Part shown: in pieces, positions 7,892 to 16,324 of the stretch
Position numbering within the stretch: position 1 is the stretch's first letter
How the letters are laid out: every line of letters starts with the position of its first letter
Assembly (NCBI GenBank): GCA_964483105.1
Contig: CAYZZU010000020.1
Coordinates: forward strand, 1 to 48,528
Origin: CAYZZU01 sp964483105
Lineage (GTDB): Bacteria; CG2-30-53-67
Reading direction: 5' to 3'
Length of the DNA: 48,528 bases
Program-made: the position numbers and the translations under genes
Notes under the pieces: model-generated
The model's input: only the letters and a program-made list of their open reading frames with translations
The model's database searches: none
Told to the model about the DNA's origin: nothing

Positions 7892-8551
7892 CTATAAAAC
7901 CGTCTCCACTTTAAATTCCAGAAAATCCAGGCCCCGATCATGCCTCTGATGCACATATTTCAGATCAACAGTCCGGTAACACCTGGATTTCGACAGCCGC
8001 TCCAGAAAATCAGCCAGGTCAACACTCGACAGGGAGATTCCCTGAAACGAAGCGATACACCTGTGCCGATCCCGATCCACTTCCTTCCCTTTTTTGAGAG
8101 CATCCTGACGAATGATAAAATATCCCCCTGCCGTTCCTTTCGCATGACCTTTGCGGTCCGGCTCCTCTTCGGGTGAAAAACCGTCTTTAAATTCAAAGGA
8201 CTGTAACCAGAGACGAGGGTTCATCTCATTCGAGATCCCGGCCAAAACAAGACACAGAGAACGCCGATGAAGAAGAAGTTGTACGGCTCTCTCCTTTTTC
8301 CTCAGGGTGTCCCGCTCTTTCTGCAGAACGCTTAACTGATGAATCCGTTCCTCCAACACCCGGTTCTTTTGTTCCAGTTCGGCAATCGTCCTCGCCACGA
8401 CTCCATGATTTCTTTTTTCAACACCCCAGAGCCCCAGAATCAGAATCAGGACCAGGCAGAAGACTCCGGCCCATCCCCGGACTCGCCGGAGCGTTCTCCC
8501 CCGCTCTATCAGATCCTGCGGAATCAGGTTGATTTCTTTATACGGCAACAT
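7892..8551 (-). CDS. pilN: PilN-like pilus assembly protein
   Basis: A 219-residue inner-membrane protein with the conserved cytoplasmic PilN motif YKEINLIPQDL at residues 4-14, which binds the PilM groove. It is followed by a transmembrane helix (AGVFCLVLILILGLWGV), a coiled coil (about 52-90) and a periplasmic domain. The periplasmic part is longer and more charged than usual, with a lysine/aspartate-rich insertion around residues 125-160 (KDGFSPEEEPDRKGHAKGTA). The start lies inside the end of pilM (14-base overlap), so translation is probably coupled. It ends 11 bases before the PilO-like gene. Confidence 0.82.
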   Translation of the reverse strand: MLPYKEINLIPQDLIERGRTLRRVRGWAGVFCLVLILILGLWGVEKRNHGVVARTIAELEQKNRVLEERIHQLSVLQKERDTLRKKERAVQLLLHRRSLCLVLAGISNEMNPRLWLQSFEFKDGFSPEEEPDRKGHAKGTAGGYFIIRQDALKKGKEVDRDRHRCIASFQGISLSSVDLADFLERLSKSRCYRTVDLKYVHQRHDRGLDFLEFKVETVL

Positions 8552-9710
8552 CGGCGATGTCCTTTACCGATTTTTCGGAAAACTCCTCACAACCCCGCAG
8601 GGCCAATCCCAGGGCCACGCTCGAAAGGGACGCCCGGACCTTTCTTCCCGCCTCTACATCCCCCTTTTCTTCCGGAACCCGGAGGAAAGACGGAACAAAT
8701 CCCTGAACCGGAATTCCGATCCTCGTTTTCATAAAACGGTCCAGATACCGGATTTCTCCACACGCTCCGAGAAGGCGGAGCTCATGAATCGGTTCGCCCC
8801 GCCTTTCCGAGGAGAAGTAGATCATTACCTTCTTCACTTCCCGCGCCAGGGTCTCCATTTCGGGAGTAATGAGTTCACAGACCGTCTCGGCCGTGTGCCC
8901 GGATACAGGGGCCGCCTCCGGAAGAGAAGCGGAGGGATCCGATCGAAAACTGAAAAGCCCCACCCGCTTTAAAAGATCTCCCGACTTCCGCGAATCGAGC
9001 CGTAACTGCTCCACCAAACGTTCGGCTGTTGTCTCTCTCCCCAACGGAAGGTTTCTCTCCAGAACGATACTCCCTCCGCTCAATATGGTAAGCGTGGTAT
9101 ATTTCTCATCCATGTGGACCAACAAAAGGTTCTTCTCCGTATCACCGGCGAACCGGAATACCCTGGCGAGGGCACAAGATGGAATGTCCAGGGCCACAGG
9201 CAAAAGCCCGGCACCTTTCAGGACGGCCAGGTAATTCTCGACATGCTCTCTTCGGGCCGAAATCAGAAGCAGTTTCACCCTGGCCTTCGCCTCGGTTCCG
9301 TATCGCTCCTCTCTCAGAACCAGATAATCGATCACCGCGTCCTCCATGTCATAGGTCAGATAGGACCGGGCCTCCCGAAGCACCGCATCATCCAGACCTT
9401 CATCTTCCCCGAGGGCAAGCTGAACCGGAAAGATATCCACCTGATCTGCCGGCATGGATGCCACCACCTTTCGCCCTGAAAAGGGAGCGCGCCTCCTCGC
9501 CTCCCTGAGTTTCCGGATGATTTCTTCACGCCCGTTCTTCATATCGGGTATTCTTGCCGTCAGGAATGCTCTTGCGCCCCACTCCCCGCCGGACCGCCGT
9601 AACTGAACCATTCTCACGGATTGCCGGCCAAACTCAAGACCGATGGAAGAAGTGAAATCTTTCGTAAGCCGGAACAAACTCCATCTCCATAATAAGACCC
9701 GCCGAAACAT
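8538..9710 (-). CDS. pilM: PilM, actin-like pilus assembly ATPase
   Basis: A cytoplasmic actin/FtsA-fold protein of about 390 residues that recruits PilN to the pilus base. The phosphate-1-like segment SIGLEFGRQSVRMVQL and later strands such as LLLVHMDEKYTTLTIL (phosphate 2) and RLLGACGEIRYLDRFM (adenosine region) fit PilM/MshI. The start is uncertain. The ATG at 9710 has no clear ribosome site, while a TTG at 9677 follows GGAGATGGAGT and would give a start closer to the conserved region. It follows the GspK-like minor pilin by about 12 bases and overlaps pilN. It is the first of the collinear pilM-N-O-P-Q run. Confidence 0.85.
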   Translation of the reverse strand: MFRRVLLWRWSLFRLTKDFTSSIGLEFGRQSVRMVQLRRSGGEWGARAFLTARIPDMKNGREEIIRKLREARRRAPFSGRKVVASMPADQVDIFPVQLALGEDEGLDDAVLREARSYLTYDMEDAVIDYLVLREERYGTEAKARVKLLLISARREHVENYLAVLKGAGLLPVALDIPSCALARVFRFAGDTEKNLLLVHMDEKYTTLTILSGGSIVLERNLPLGRETTAERLVEQLRLDSRKSGDLLKRVGLFSFRSDPSASLPEAAPVSGHTAETVCELITPEMETLAREVKKVMIYFSSERRGEPIHELRLLGACGEIRYLDRFMKTRIGIPVQGFVPSFLRVPEEKGDVEAGRKVRASLSSVALGLALRGCEEFSEKSVKDIADVAV

Positions 9711-9722
9711 TCGGATCGTATG

Positions 9723-10709
9723 TCACGGCATGGTGTAGATCACCGTCAGTTTCGGTCTGAAACTTGCGTCAACGTACTCCCCGGAATAGAATTCCCCCTC
9801 AAAGGTATCCTGCTTACCCGCGGCACCCTCATCGATATCTTTCAGGATCATGCCGCTGTTCGAAGCGGGATTATTCACCCAGTACTGGACCAGCCCGGTG
9901 ATGTCCCACCGGTGCCATTGATTGATCTCCCCGTAAAGCACGGTCGTGACCGCTTCCACTGCCGGATCAAAGTCCCCCCCCCGGCTGGTCCAGTCGCGGT
10001 TCTTGGCATACCTTCTCCAGTTGGTCTCATCCCCCTGTCCGTCCTTCTTGCCCTCCTTCCAGGAATGGACGAGCCGGTGGACCTCGATCTCAAGGTGGTT
10101 GTTCATCCCCATCTGCCTCACGTGATCGTACAGATACAGTTCCAGATCCGCCGACATAATCGTGGAACCGGGAGGAATCAGTTTCAGGTCATATTTCAAC
10201 AACCCCCTTTTCGCATCCTCTTTCTTTTTCGCACCGACGACCAGTTTCGTGGAGATACCGAAATTGTCCGTTGCGCGCCCCTGATCGATATAGGTATCTT
10301 CGAGCAGAGAAAGAGTCGCCTGATAGGCCGGAAGAACACTCCTCTTTTCAATGGTACGAACCGCGCGGCCGACCCGCCCCGTGGAAGAGATCAGGATGCC
10401 TCCCGCAGGCGACGGGGAATCCATGACGGACACGGTATAGGATCCGTTCCCGAAGGGAATCCCCGTCGCAATCGTCCCCCGCTGGGTAGGGTCATGTTTC
10501 AAGACGAACAGGGCGTACTCAACCCCCGCCAGAGAGGTATAATAGGCGTCTTCGCCGTTTCCCCGGTTGGAGGAGAGCACCGCCTGCATCCCGCCTACCC
10601 GGTTTAAGGTAATCCCCATGACAGCCAGAAGGCTGATCACGATCAGTACAATCACCAGGGCGAACCCTTGCCGGGAAGCAACCGGTCGGTATCGAACAGA
10701 GTGTATCAC
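9723..10709 (-). CDS. GspK/PilX-like minor pilin fused to DNRLRE domain
   Basis: A 328-residue protein with two parts. Residues 1-125 are a prepilin-like N-terminus: a basic leader, RQG then FALVIVLIVISLLAVMGI, and a helical stem as in GspK/PilX. The usual Glu at position +5 is missing, as in GspK. Residues about 131-328 match the DNRLRE (CBM96-like) family: LLEDTYIDQG and DNFG near the start, VVGAKKKEDAKRGLLKYDL, IPPGSTIMSADLELYLY, HSWKEG, RGGDFDPA, WDITGLVQYWVNN and the final SFRPKLTVIYTMP. Such modules occur on secreted and cell-surface proteins and in some cases bind polysaccharide. The layout suggests a pilus-tip adhesin or priming subunit. The GTG start at 10709 has a strong GGGAGGGG ribosome site. 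Confidence 0.85.
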   Translation of the reverse strand: MIHSVRYRPVASRQGFALVIVLIVISLLAVMGITLNRVGGMQAVLSSNRGNGEDAYYTSLAGVEYALFVLKHDPTQRGTIATGIPFGNGSYTVSVMDSPSPAGGILISSTGRVGRAVRTIEKRSVLPAYQATLSLLEDTYIDQGRATDNFGISTKLVVGAKKKEDAKRGLLKYDLKLIPPGSTIMSADLELYLYDHVRQMGMNNHLEIEVHRLVHSWKEGKKDGQGDETNWRRYAKNRDWTSRGGDFDPAVEAVTTVLYGEINQWHRWDITGLVQYWVNNPASNSGMILKDIDEGAAGKQDTFEGEFYSGEYVDASFRPKLTVIYTMP

Positions 10710-10727
10710 GGAACCCCTCCCGATCTA

Positions 10728-11561
10728 TCACAGGCTAATCCGCCGGAAGGCCAGGACCGTGGTATTGAGTTCCACGTGCTCCTTCCCGTTATCCAGTCTC
10801 AGGTGGATGTCGATCAGGGTATTCCCGTTCACCCGCCTGCGGACCACCTGAAATTCTGCGACATTCTCCGCGAGGGGGATCAATGATGCGGTCACCCCGA
10901 GAACGTCCTGTCTCTCCATCAGGGTGGATCCGCTCAGATAGAAAATCAGAGGATCCAGGGGATCCTCATTAACGGCGCCATCCCCGTCGTCGTCTTTTCC
11001 CTTTTTGCCCTGGATTCCATAAAAGTTCTGGCCGGGATCTTCGTCCACAATTCCGTCCCCGTCATTGTCAATCCCGTCAATTGCGTCATTGTCCGTTACG
11101 CCGGATCCCTCGCCGTCTTTCTTGACATTTCCCTCATCCACAAGGCCGTCGCTGTCATCGTCGATCCCCACAATCCCCGCCGCGTTGTCTCCCGTGATAT
11201 CATCTCCCGGATCTTCATCGACCAGACCGTCCCCGTCGTTGTCGATCCCTCCTGAAACGGCCAGGATCGTCCGGGGATAATAGGATTGATTCGGATAAAG
11301 AGGATCGTTCGGATCGGAGTCGCGGAGTGGAAGGAGAACCCAGGAGGTTTCGCGGACCTTCCGGACCATCCTTTCCATGGCGAACCGTGCCGAATGAAGG
11401 AGCTCGGACTGTTGCCGTCCGTAGTTCCATGTATCCAACGCACCGGTGAGAATTCTGAAACACAGGAGCAGAAGCATCGACAGGAGGACAAGGGAGATCA
11501 ACAGCTCCACCAGCGTCCAACCCGACATTCCCCCGGATCTGTCGACATTGGAATACGTCAT
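10728..11561 (-). CDS. GspJ/PilW-like minor pilin with acidic D-x-D-x-D-G repeats
   Basis: A 277-residue prepilin. The class III cleavage region SG then WTLVELLISLVLLSMLLLLC has the conserved Glu5. The stem helix and C-terminal strands (residues 205-277, FYLSGSTLMERQDVLGV) match GspJ/PilW. Inserted in the globular part (residues about 104-202) are four calcium-loop-like repeats: IDNDGDGLVDEDP, IDDDSDGLVDE, IDNDGDGIVDEDP and DDDGDGAVNEDP. They resemble thrombospondin type 3 and dockerin loops and probably bind Ca2+, which is an inference from the motif. The ribosome site is weak. The gene lies 17 bases downstream of the GspI-like gene. Confidence 0.85.
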   Translation of the reverse strand: MTYSNVDRSGGMSGWTLVELLISLVLLSMLLLLCFRILTGALDTWNYGRQQSELLHSARFAMERMVRKVRETSWVLLPLRDSDPNDPLYPNQSYYPRTILAVSGGIDNDGDGLVDEDPGDDITGDNAAGIVGIDDDSDGLVDEGNVKKDGEGSGVTDNDAIDGIDNDGDGIVDEDPGQNFYGIQGKKGKDDDGDGAVNEDPLDPLIFYLSGSTLMERQDVLGVTASLIPLAENVAEFQVVRRRVNGNTLIDIHLRLDNGKEHVELNTTVLAFRRISL

Positions 11562-11578
11562 CGTTTTTACACATCAGC

Positions 11579-11980
11579 TTACGCGTCGGCCTTCAGGGTC
11601 TGGAGTCTGAAATCCCTGATCTGAACGGTGATCTTTTTCAGGTCGAGGTCCGGGATCCCGTCACCGTTGCCGTCGTACAGGTCCACATAGACGTCCCGCT
11701 TCACCTGTTCACCGCCGAGAACCACCGTATCCGACAGCGTGGCGCTCGGAGAAGATCCGCTGACGACAACCTGCTGATAATTCATCGCCAGAATCTCTTC
11801 CAGCGTCGCCCGGGCCAGGTCAACGAGCTGCTCCGTCTCCTTCCCCGCGGCACCTGACTCCATGGAGGTTCCAAAGAAGTCGAGCATCGGCACCAGGGCC
11901 ACGGCGACAATCGACAACGCCAGCAAAATCTCTATCAGAGAAAATCCGGATGAACCGGGTCGAGGTCTTCTTTCCACCAC
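11579..11980 (-). CDS. GspI/PilV-like minor pilin
   Basis: A 133-residue prepilin with the cleavage motif SSG then FSLIEILLALSIVAVALVPML, including Glu5. A short stem with acidic residues follows, then a small C-terminal domain typical of GspI/PilV. The segment DLYDGNGDGIPDLD (about residues 100-113) is another D-x-N-x-D-G loop like those in the neighbouring GspJ-like protein. The start is a GTG preceded by AAGGGG. It would act as a minor pilin or pseudopilin in the priming complex together with the H-, J- and K-like proteins. About 180 bases separate it from the GspH-like gene; I recognise no gene in that gap. Confidence 0.82.
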   Translation of the reverse strand: MVERRPRPGSSGFSLIEILLALSIVAVALVPMLDFFGTSMESGAAGKETEQLVDLARATLEEILAMNYQQVVVSGSSPSATLSDTVVLGGEQVKRDVYVDLYDGNGDGIPDLDLKKITVQIRDFRLQTLKADA

Positions 11981-12164
11981 AAAATCCCCTTCGGCTCTAC
12001 GTGGTCCAGTTCACAAACAGGGCATACGCCGGAAGGATCGCAGGGTCGTCTCCTCAAACCGCATGACCGGAACATTTTCCGGATCGAGGAGTCGGACCCG
12101 GGGAAACGGACCGCGGCAGCCAGATACCGTCGTATTGACAAAGCCCCCCCGAGATTCCTCCCGC

Positions 12165-12671
12165 CTACTGGATCACCACCTTCCCGGTCGGCGCGTCCAC
12201 ACGAACTGTTCTTGTCAAACCGGAATACTGCAACACCGCCGTCCCGCCGGCCGGGATTTCACCGAGAGAATCAAATTCCAGAAAACCGGCCCCTCCGAAA
12301 CTCGCGCTGAGCAGCATGACTCCCTTCAGGCGCTCCTCCGCTCCGAAGTCGACCACGTAGGGCTTCTTGTCGATCGGATCCAGGATCGTGGCCGACGTCG
12401 ACTTCTGATAACACCGGACTTGGTTCAAGGCGCTGTCGAAGGCCACCCCGTAGGAAACACCCTCCTGCATGGACAGGCTCTGGGCATACCGGACGGCGGC
12501 GGCCAATTCCTCGCAGGCGGCATCCAGTCTCGTCCGGTCCAGGGTGGACCGAACCAGGGGGAAGCCTGCGAGCAGGACGATTCCCAGGAGGAGGAGAACC
12601 ATCACCAGCTCGATCAGCGTGAATCCCGGAGCCGGCTCTCTCCTCCTGATTCTGTTATATGGACGCCTCAT
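12165..12671 (-). CDS. GspH/FimT-like minor pilin
   Basis: A 168-residue prepilin. A basic leader (MRRPYNRIRRREPAPG) precedes FTLIELVMVLLLLGIVLLAG with Glu5. The stem (RLDAACEELAAAVRYAQSLS) and the C-terminal beta domain with VRVDAPTGKVVI match the GspH/FimT family, whose members shape the fibre near its tip. The ribosome site GGGAAAGCCGC precedes the ATG. It directly follows the major pilin gene by about 35 bases and is followed by the I-, J- and K-like genes, the gene order usual for T2SS and for T4P minor pilins. Confidence 0.85.
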   Translation of the reverse strand: MRRPYNRIRRREPAPGFTLIELVMVLLLLGIVLLAGFPLVRSTLDRTRLDAACEELAAAVRYAQSLSMQEGVSYGVAFDSALNQVRCYQKSTSATILDPIDKKPYVVDFGAEERLKGVMLLSASFGGAGFLEFDSLGEIPAGGTAVLQYSGLTRTVRVDAPTGKVVIQ

Positions 12672-12706
12672 GCGGCTTTCCCTGGATAGCGGTCCCGACC
12701 CCTCTA

Positions 12707-13246
12707 CTAATTTGCGTCGTGCCCGCCGTCATTGGCGATCAGGCGCCCGGATTTCACATCAAACCTCCAGCCCGTTCCGTCGGTCGCGACCCCCGCGAGT
12801 GTCAGCGTCCCCGTATCCACGCAGGTAACCCCGTTGCTGCTGGCCCCGGCCACAAATGGATTGTCGGGCAGCGTTCCCTTTTTCAGATAAGGACCATACG
12901 GGAAATTGGCAGGATCCTTCGTGGTGGACGTCTTGCCGTCTGCATCGGTATACTGGGTCAATTGGTCAGCAAAAGCGGTCGCCGAGGAGGCTGCGTTCCA
13001 TGTCGCCGTCAAATCGGTTGTTCCATCCACGGCCATCGCTCCGGGATACTCTCCATGGTGCTGATAGTAGAGCTCGACGGCGGCCCGCAAGGTGGATAGA
13101 TTGGAGTTCAGGGTCTGCAACTTAGCGTCATCGGTGGAATTCCCGAACTGAGGAATCGCCACCGCCGCCAGGATCCCCAGGATAATGACGACGATCAACA
13201 GTTCCACCAGGGTAAATCCCTTTTCGTTTCGAACCACTCTTCTCAT
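12707..13246 (-). CDS. Major pilin/pseudopilin (GspG/PilA-like)
   Basis: A 179-residue prepilin. RNEKG is followed by FTLVELLIVVIILGILAAVA, the canonical type IV pilin N-terminus with Glu5 after cleavage. The stem DDAKLQTLNSNLSTLRAAVELYY and the loop YGPYLKKGTLPDNPF place it in the GspG-like pilin group that serves as main fibre subunit in many Desulfobacterota and PVC bacteria. The C-terminus (GWRFDVKSGRLIANDGG) resembles GspG. Only two Cys-free regions are seen, so no disulfide-bonded D-loop is expected. The start is at 13246: the ribosome site GGGAGGT overlaps an ATG at 13252 but is ideally spaced for the ATG two codons later. It lies between pilC and the minor pilins. Confidence 0.88.
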   Translation of the reverse strand: MRRVVRNEKGFTLVELLIVVIILGILAAVAIPQFGNSTDDAKLQTLNSNLSTLRAAVELYYQHHGEYPGAMAVDGTTDLTATWNAASSATAFADQLTQYTDADGKTSTTKDPANFPYGPYLKKGTLPDNPFVAGASSNGVTCVDTGTLTLAGVATDGTGWRFDVKSGRLIANDGGHDAN

Positions 13247-13335
13247 TTTCATACCTCCCTGAGAAACAATTCAAAAACTTCTTTACCTGCACAATCAAAT
13301 CTTCTATTTTCCACCTCCCTGTCGCTCTTGCCGTA

Positions 13336-14475
13336 TTAATGGACCACCCTTGCCAGCTTGAAGATCGGCAGAATCAGCGAAATCACGATGACACCGACGA
13401 CAATTCCCATCAGGATCAGCAAAACCGGCTCGATGACGGTGGTAAACCGCTGGACCTGTCCCTTGATCTCTCCTTCGTAGTAATCGGACAGTCGGAGCAG
13501 AACCCGATCCAGTTTCCGGGATTCCTCACCGGTCCGGACCATCTGGCTTACGGTTTCAGGAACATAAGAGGTCTCAAAAAAGGCGGGGGCGAACCCCTTC
13601 CCCGATTCGACGTTTTCAATAATTCTGTCCATAAAACCGATGAAAAACAGATTCTTTGTGCTCCCCCGGACGATCTTCAGAGAGTCCAACAGCGGCACAT
13701 TGCTGCCGATCAGGGAGCCGAGAGTCCGCATCATCTGCGCCAGATAGATTCGGATGTAGACTCCCGACAGGAACGGCACTGTGATCTTCATCCTGTCCAC
13801 AAAACCTCTTCCGGAACGGGTCTTCAAAAACCAGCTTATTCCAAGCCCGGCCACACCGGAAAAAAGCACCAGGAGATACCAGTTCCGTCTCATGAAGACA
13901 CTCAGGGCCATCAAAAACCGCGTGGTCGGCGGCAGAATCTCTTCCACCCCCTGAAAGAGGGTTGTAAATCTGGGGAAAACGTAGGCAAGCATGAAGACAA
14001 CCACTCCCGTCGTAACCACGCAGAGAACCAGAGGATAGGTCATCGCCCCTTTCAGAGCGGTTACGAAGGCCACCCGTCTCTCCTCCAGTTCCACGGCCCG
14101 CTCCAGCATTTCCTGAAGATGCCCGCTTTTCTCCCCGGCATGAACCAGACTGATATATTCCGGGGAGAAGATACGGGGGTATCTCTTCAAGGCCTCGGAG
14201 AACATCTTCCCCTCTTCGACAACCGCCGTGAGATTCGAGATGATCGTTTGAAACGCGGGATTTCGGGTTTGCCGTGCGATCGCGGAAAGGCTCGTGTTCA
14301 GAGGGGACCCGATCTCCTGCATCAGCGCAAGCTGACTGGTAAAGAAGATCCGGTCCCGCCCCGTGATCTTTCTCTGGAACCTCGACCGTAAAAGAAAATC
14401 TTTCAACCGGTCCCGGACCCATGCCAGGTTCCGCGTCCCGGATGAAACCTTTTTGGCTGTTGTCGCGATCGCCAT
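13336..14475 (-). CDS. pilC: PilC/GspF inner-membrane platform protein
   Basis: A protein of 379 residues from the chosen start, with two GspF domains. Each is a cytoplasmic helical bundle followed by membrane helices: LVLCVVTTGVVVFMLAYVF, WYLLVLFSGVAGLGISWFL and, at the C-terminus, LLILMGIVVGVIVISLILPI. Conserved segments IFFTSQLALMQEIGSPL and LVHAGEKSGHLQEML (first domain) and TLGSLIGSNVPLLDSL and MVRTGEESRKLDRVL (second) are intact. It should form the rotating platform moved by the ATPase. An ATG at 14541 is in frame but has no ribosome site, whereas the ATG at 14475 follows AGAGGTTCTGAGT. The longer form would add 22 residues. Confidence 0.88.
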   Translation of the reverse strand: MAIATTAKKVSSGTRNLAWVRDRLKDFLLRSRFQRKITGRDRIFFTSQLALMQEIGSPLNTSLSAIARQTRNPAFQTIISNLTAVVEEGKMFSEALKRYPRIFSPEYISLVHAGEKSGHLQEMLERAVELEERRVAFVTALKGAMTYPLVLCVVTTGVVVFMLAYVFPRFTTLFQGVEEILPPTTRFLMALSVFMRRNWYLLVLFSGVAGLGISWFLKTRSGRGFVDRMKITVPFLSGVYIRIYLAQMMRTLGSLIGSNVPLLDSLKIVRGSTKNLFFIGFMDRIIENVESGKGFAPAFFETSYVPETVSQMVRTGEESRKLDRVLLRLSDYYEGEIKGQVQRFTTVIEPVLLILMGIVVGVIVISLILPIFKLARVVH

Positions 14476-14611
14476 ACTCAGAACCTCTTCTACCCGGAGA
14501 CGACCCGGTTCGGGGTCCGCTTTCGAAACAACGTCAGGCATCGAGAGTGTTTCCGGTCGGTCTCATCTGGAACCGGATTCCCCGGTCGATTCGGCCGGGA
14601 AAGGTCCCTTT

Positions 14612-16324
14612 TCACACCGACTCGACATACACCGACCGTAACACTTCTTCCACAGTTGTCTGTCTTTCCTGAACTTTTTTCAGCCCTTCCATCCAGAGCG
14701 AGGGGATCCCCGCCTTCCGTTGGAACTCACGGATTTCCTCCACGGAAGGATTGGTGAGAATTAATGATTTCAGCGCGGCGTCGGTCCTGACGAGTTCGTA
14801 GATACCGACTCTTCCGTGATATCCTGAGTCGTAGCAGGCGGGGCACCCCTTCCCCTTCACCAGATGGACCTTTCCCCCCTCCCGCAAACCGATCCGCTCC
14901 AGAAGGTCCTGGTCCGGATAATAGGAAGTCTTGCACTCAGGGCAGACAGTCCTCACCAATCTCTGAGCGACAACTCCTGCAAGGGAAGAAGAAAGAAGAT
15001 AAGGTTCAATGCCCATATCGATCAGTCGACTGATCGTACCGGCTCCATCGTTGGTGTGAATCGTGGAGAGAACCAGGTGACCCGTCAGCGAGGCCTGGAC
15101 GGCAATCTCCGCGGTCTCCCGGTCCCGGATCTCTCCAACCATGATGATATCCGGGTCCTGACGCAGTGCGTGTTTCAGGACCCTCGCAAAGGTCAAACCG
15201 ATCGACTCGTCGACCTGGTTCTGGTTGATCACCTCCATCTGATACTCGACCGGGTCCTCGATGGTCACAATATTCTTCTCAATGGTATTCAGGTAGTGAA
15301 TCGCGGAGTACAGGGTGGTCGTCTTTCCGCTTCCCGTCGGACCGGTTACCAGGATCAACCCATAAGGTTTCCGGAGAAGTCCCTTGAACTGCTCCAGGAC
15401 CTCCGGGTTGAACCCCAGCTTGTCCAGGTTGAGAATGGCACCCTTCTTGTCCAGAATTCTGAGAACCACTTTCTCCCCGAAGATCCCCGGGAGGGAAGAA
15501 AAGCGGAGATCCACGGAACGTCCCTCAATATACACCTGAATCCTCCCATCCTGCGGCAGTCTCCTTTCGGCGATATTCAGCTTCGCCATGATTTTCAAAC
15601 GGGACACCACGGCCGGATGCAGTTCCAGTTTCGGAGTCATCACTTCATAGAGGACCCCGTCGATCCGGTACCGGACCCGGAACTGGTTCCGGTCCGGCTC
15701 GATATGGATATCACTGGCCCGATCCTTGATCCCTTTCAGGATGATGAGATTCACCAGATTGATGATCGGACTTCCTTCCGCAAGATCCTCGATCTCCTGG
15801 AAGTCCTGATCCATCGGATTCTCAACCAGTTGGATCTGGTTTTCGTCCAGGTCGGCCAGGAAGTCATTGATCCGGACATCCTCGTCATAATATTCGTTGA
15901 TCGCCTGTTCGATATCCGTGGCCCGACACAGTACCGGATGCAGGGTGCAGCGTGTCAGCCTTGAGAGTTCATCCAAGGCGAAGATCGCCTGGGGGTCGGC
16001 CGTGGCGATCGTCAGATCGTCAAATACCTTGAACATCGGAATCACCCGATATAACCGGGCCTTCTCTTTGGGGATGATTCGGACAACCTTCGGGTCGATC
16101 ATCCCCTTCCGGAGCCAGACATGAGGGTAACCGAGCTGATCTCCCAGGATCCGGACCAGGTCCTCCTCGGAGACCATCTTCTTTTCAACCAGGATCTGGC
16201 CGAGTAATTTTCCGGTCTTTTTCTGGATCCGCAACGCCTCTTCGCATTGCTCCTCGGTCAAGGCTCCCTGCTCCACAAGAATCTCACCGAGTTTTTTCCG
16301 TAAGGCGGGAGAAACCACACTCAT
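14612..16324 (-). CDS. pilB: PilB/GspE-type assembly ATPase with MshEN-like N-terminus
   Basis: A 570-residue cytoplasmic hexameric ATPase. The N-terminal region (about 8-66) has two 24-residue MshEN-like motifs, KLGEILVEQGALTEEQ and LLGQILVEKKMVSEED. The first lacks the usual Arg and the second has Lys in place of Gly. The N2 domain spans about 175-290. The motor has Walker A GPTGSGKTT (328-336), an Asp box, Walker B DPDIIMVGEIRDRE (about 390) and the His box TGHLVLSTIHTN. A four-cysteine zinc site (CPEC at 461-464 and CPAC at 494-497) is typical for extension ATPases. MshEN domains of MshE and PilB bind c-di-GMP, and an HD-GYP gene is nearby. The start overlaps the STAS stop (ATGA) with an AGGAG ribosome site. 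Confidence 0.92.
   Translation of the reverse strand: MSVVSPALRKKLGEILVEQGALTEEQCEEALRIQKKTGKLLGQILVEKKMVSEEDLVRILGDQLGYPHVWLRKGMIDPKVVRIIPKEKARLYRVIPMFKVFDDLTIATADPQAIFALDELSRLTRCTLHPVLCRATDIEQAINEYYDEDVRINDFLADLDENQIQLVENPMDQDFQEIEDLAEGSPIINLVNLIILKGIKDRASDIHIEPDRNQFRVRYRIDGVLYEVMTPKLELHPAVVSRLKIMAKLNIAERRLPQDGRIQVYIEGRSVDLRFSSLPGIFGEKVVLRILDKKGAILNLDKLGFNPEVLEQFKGLLRKPYGLILVTGPTGSGKTTTLYSAIHYLNTIEKNIVTIEDPVEYQMEVINQNQVDESIGLTFARVLKHALRQDPDIIMVGEIRDRETAEIAVQASLTGHLVLSTIHTNDGAGTISRLIDMGIEPYLLSSSLAGVVAQRLVRTVCPECKTSYYPDQDLLERIGLREGGKVHLVKGKGCPACYDSGYHGRVGIYELVRTDAALKSLILTNPSVEEIREFQRKAGIPSLWMEGLKKVQERQTTVEEVLRSVYVESV

Noticed and set aside
9720..10607. A 295-codon plus-strand frame opposite the GspK/DNRLRE gene
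   Set aside because: The minus-strand product has clear domain motifs and a good ribosome site; the plus-strand product has neither.
13339..14391. A 350-codon plus-strand frame opposite pilC
   Set aside because: Composition is rich in His, Gln, Asp and Arg with no motif; it mirrors the GspF-type gene.
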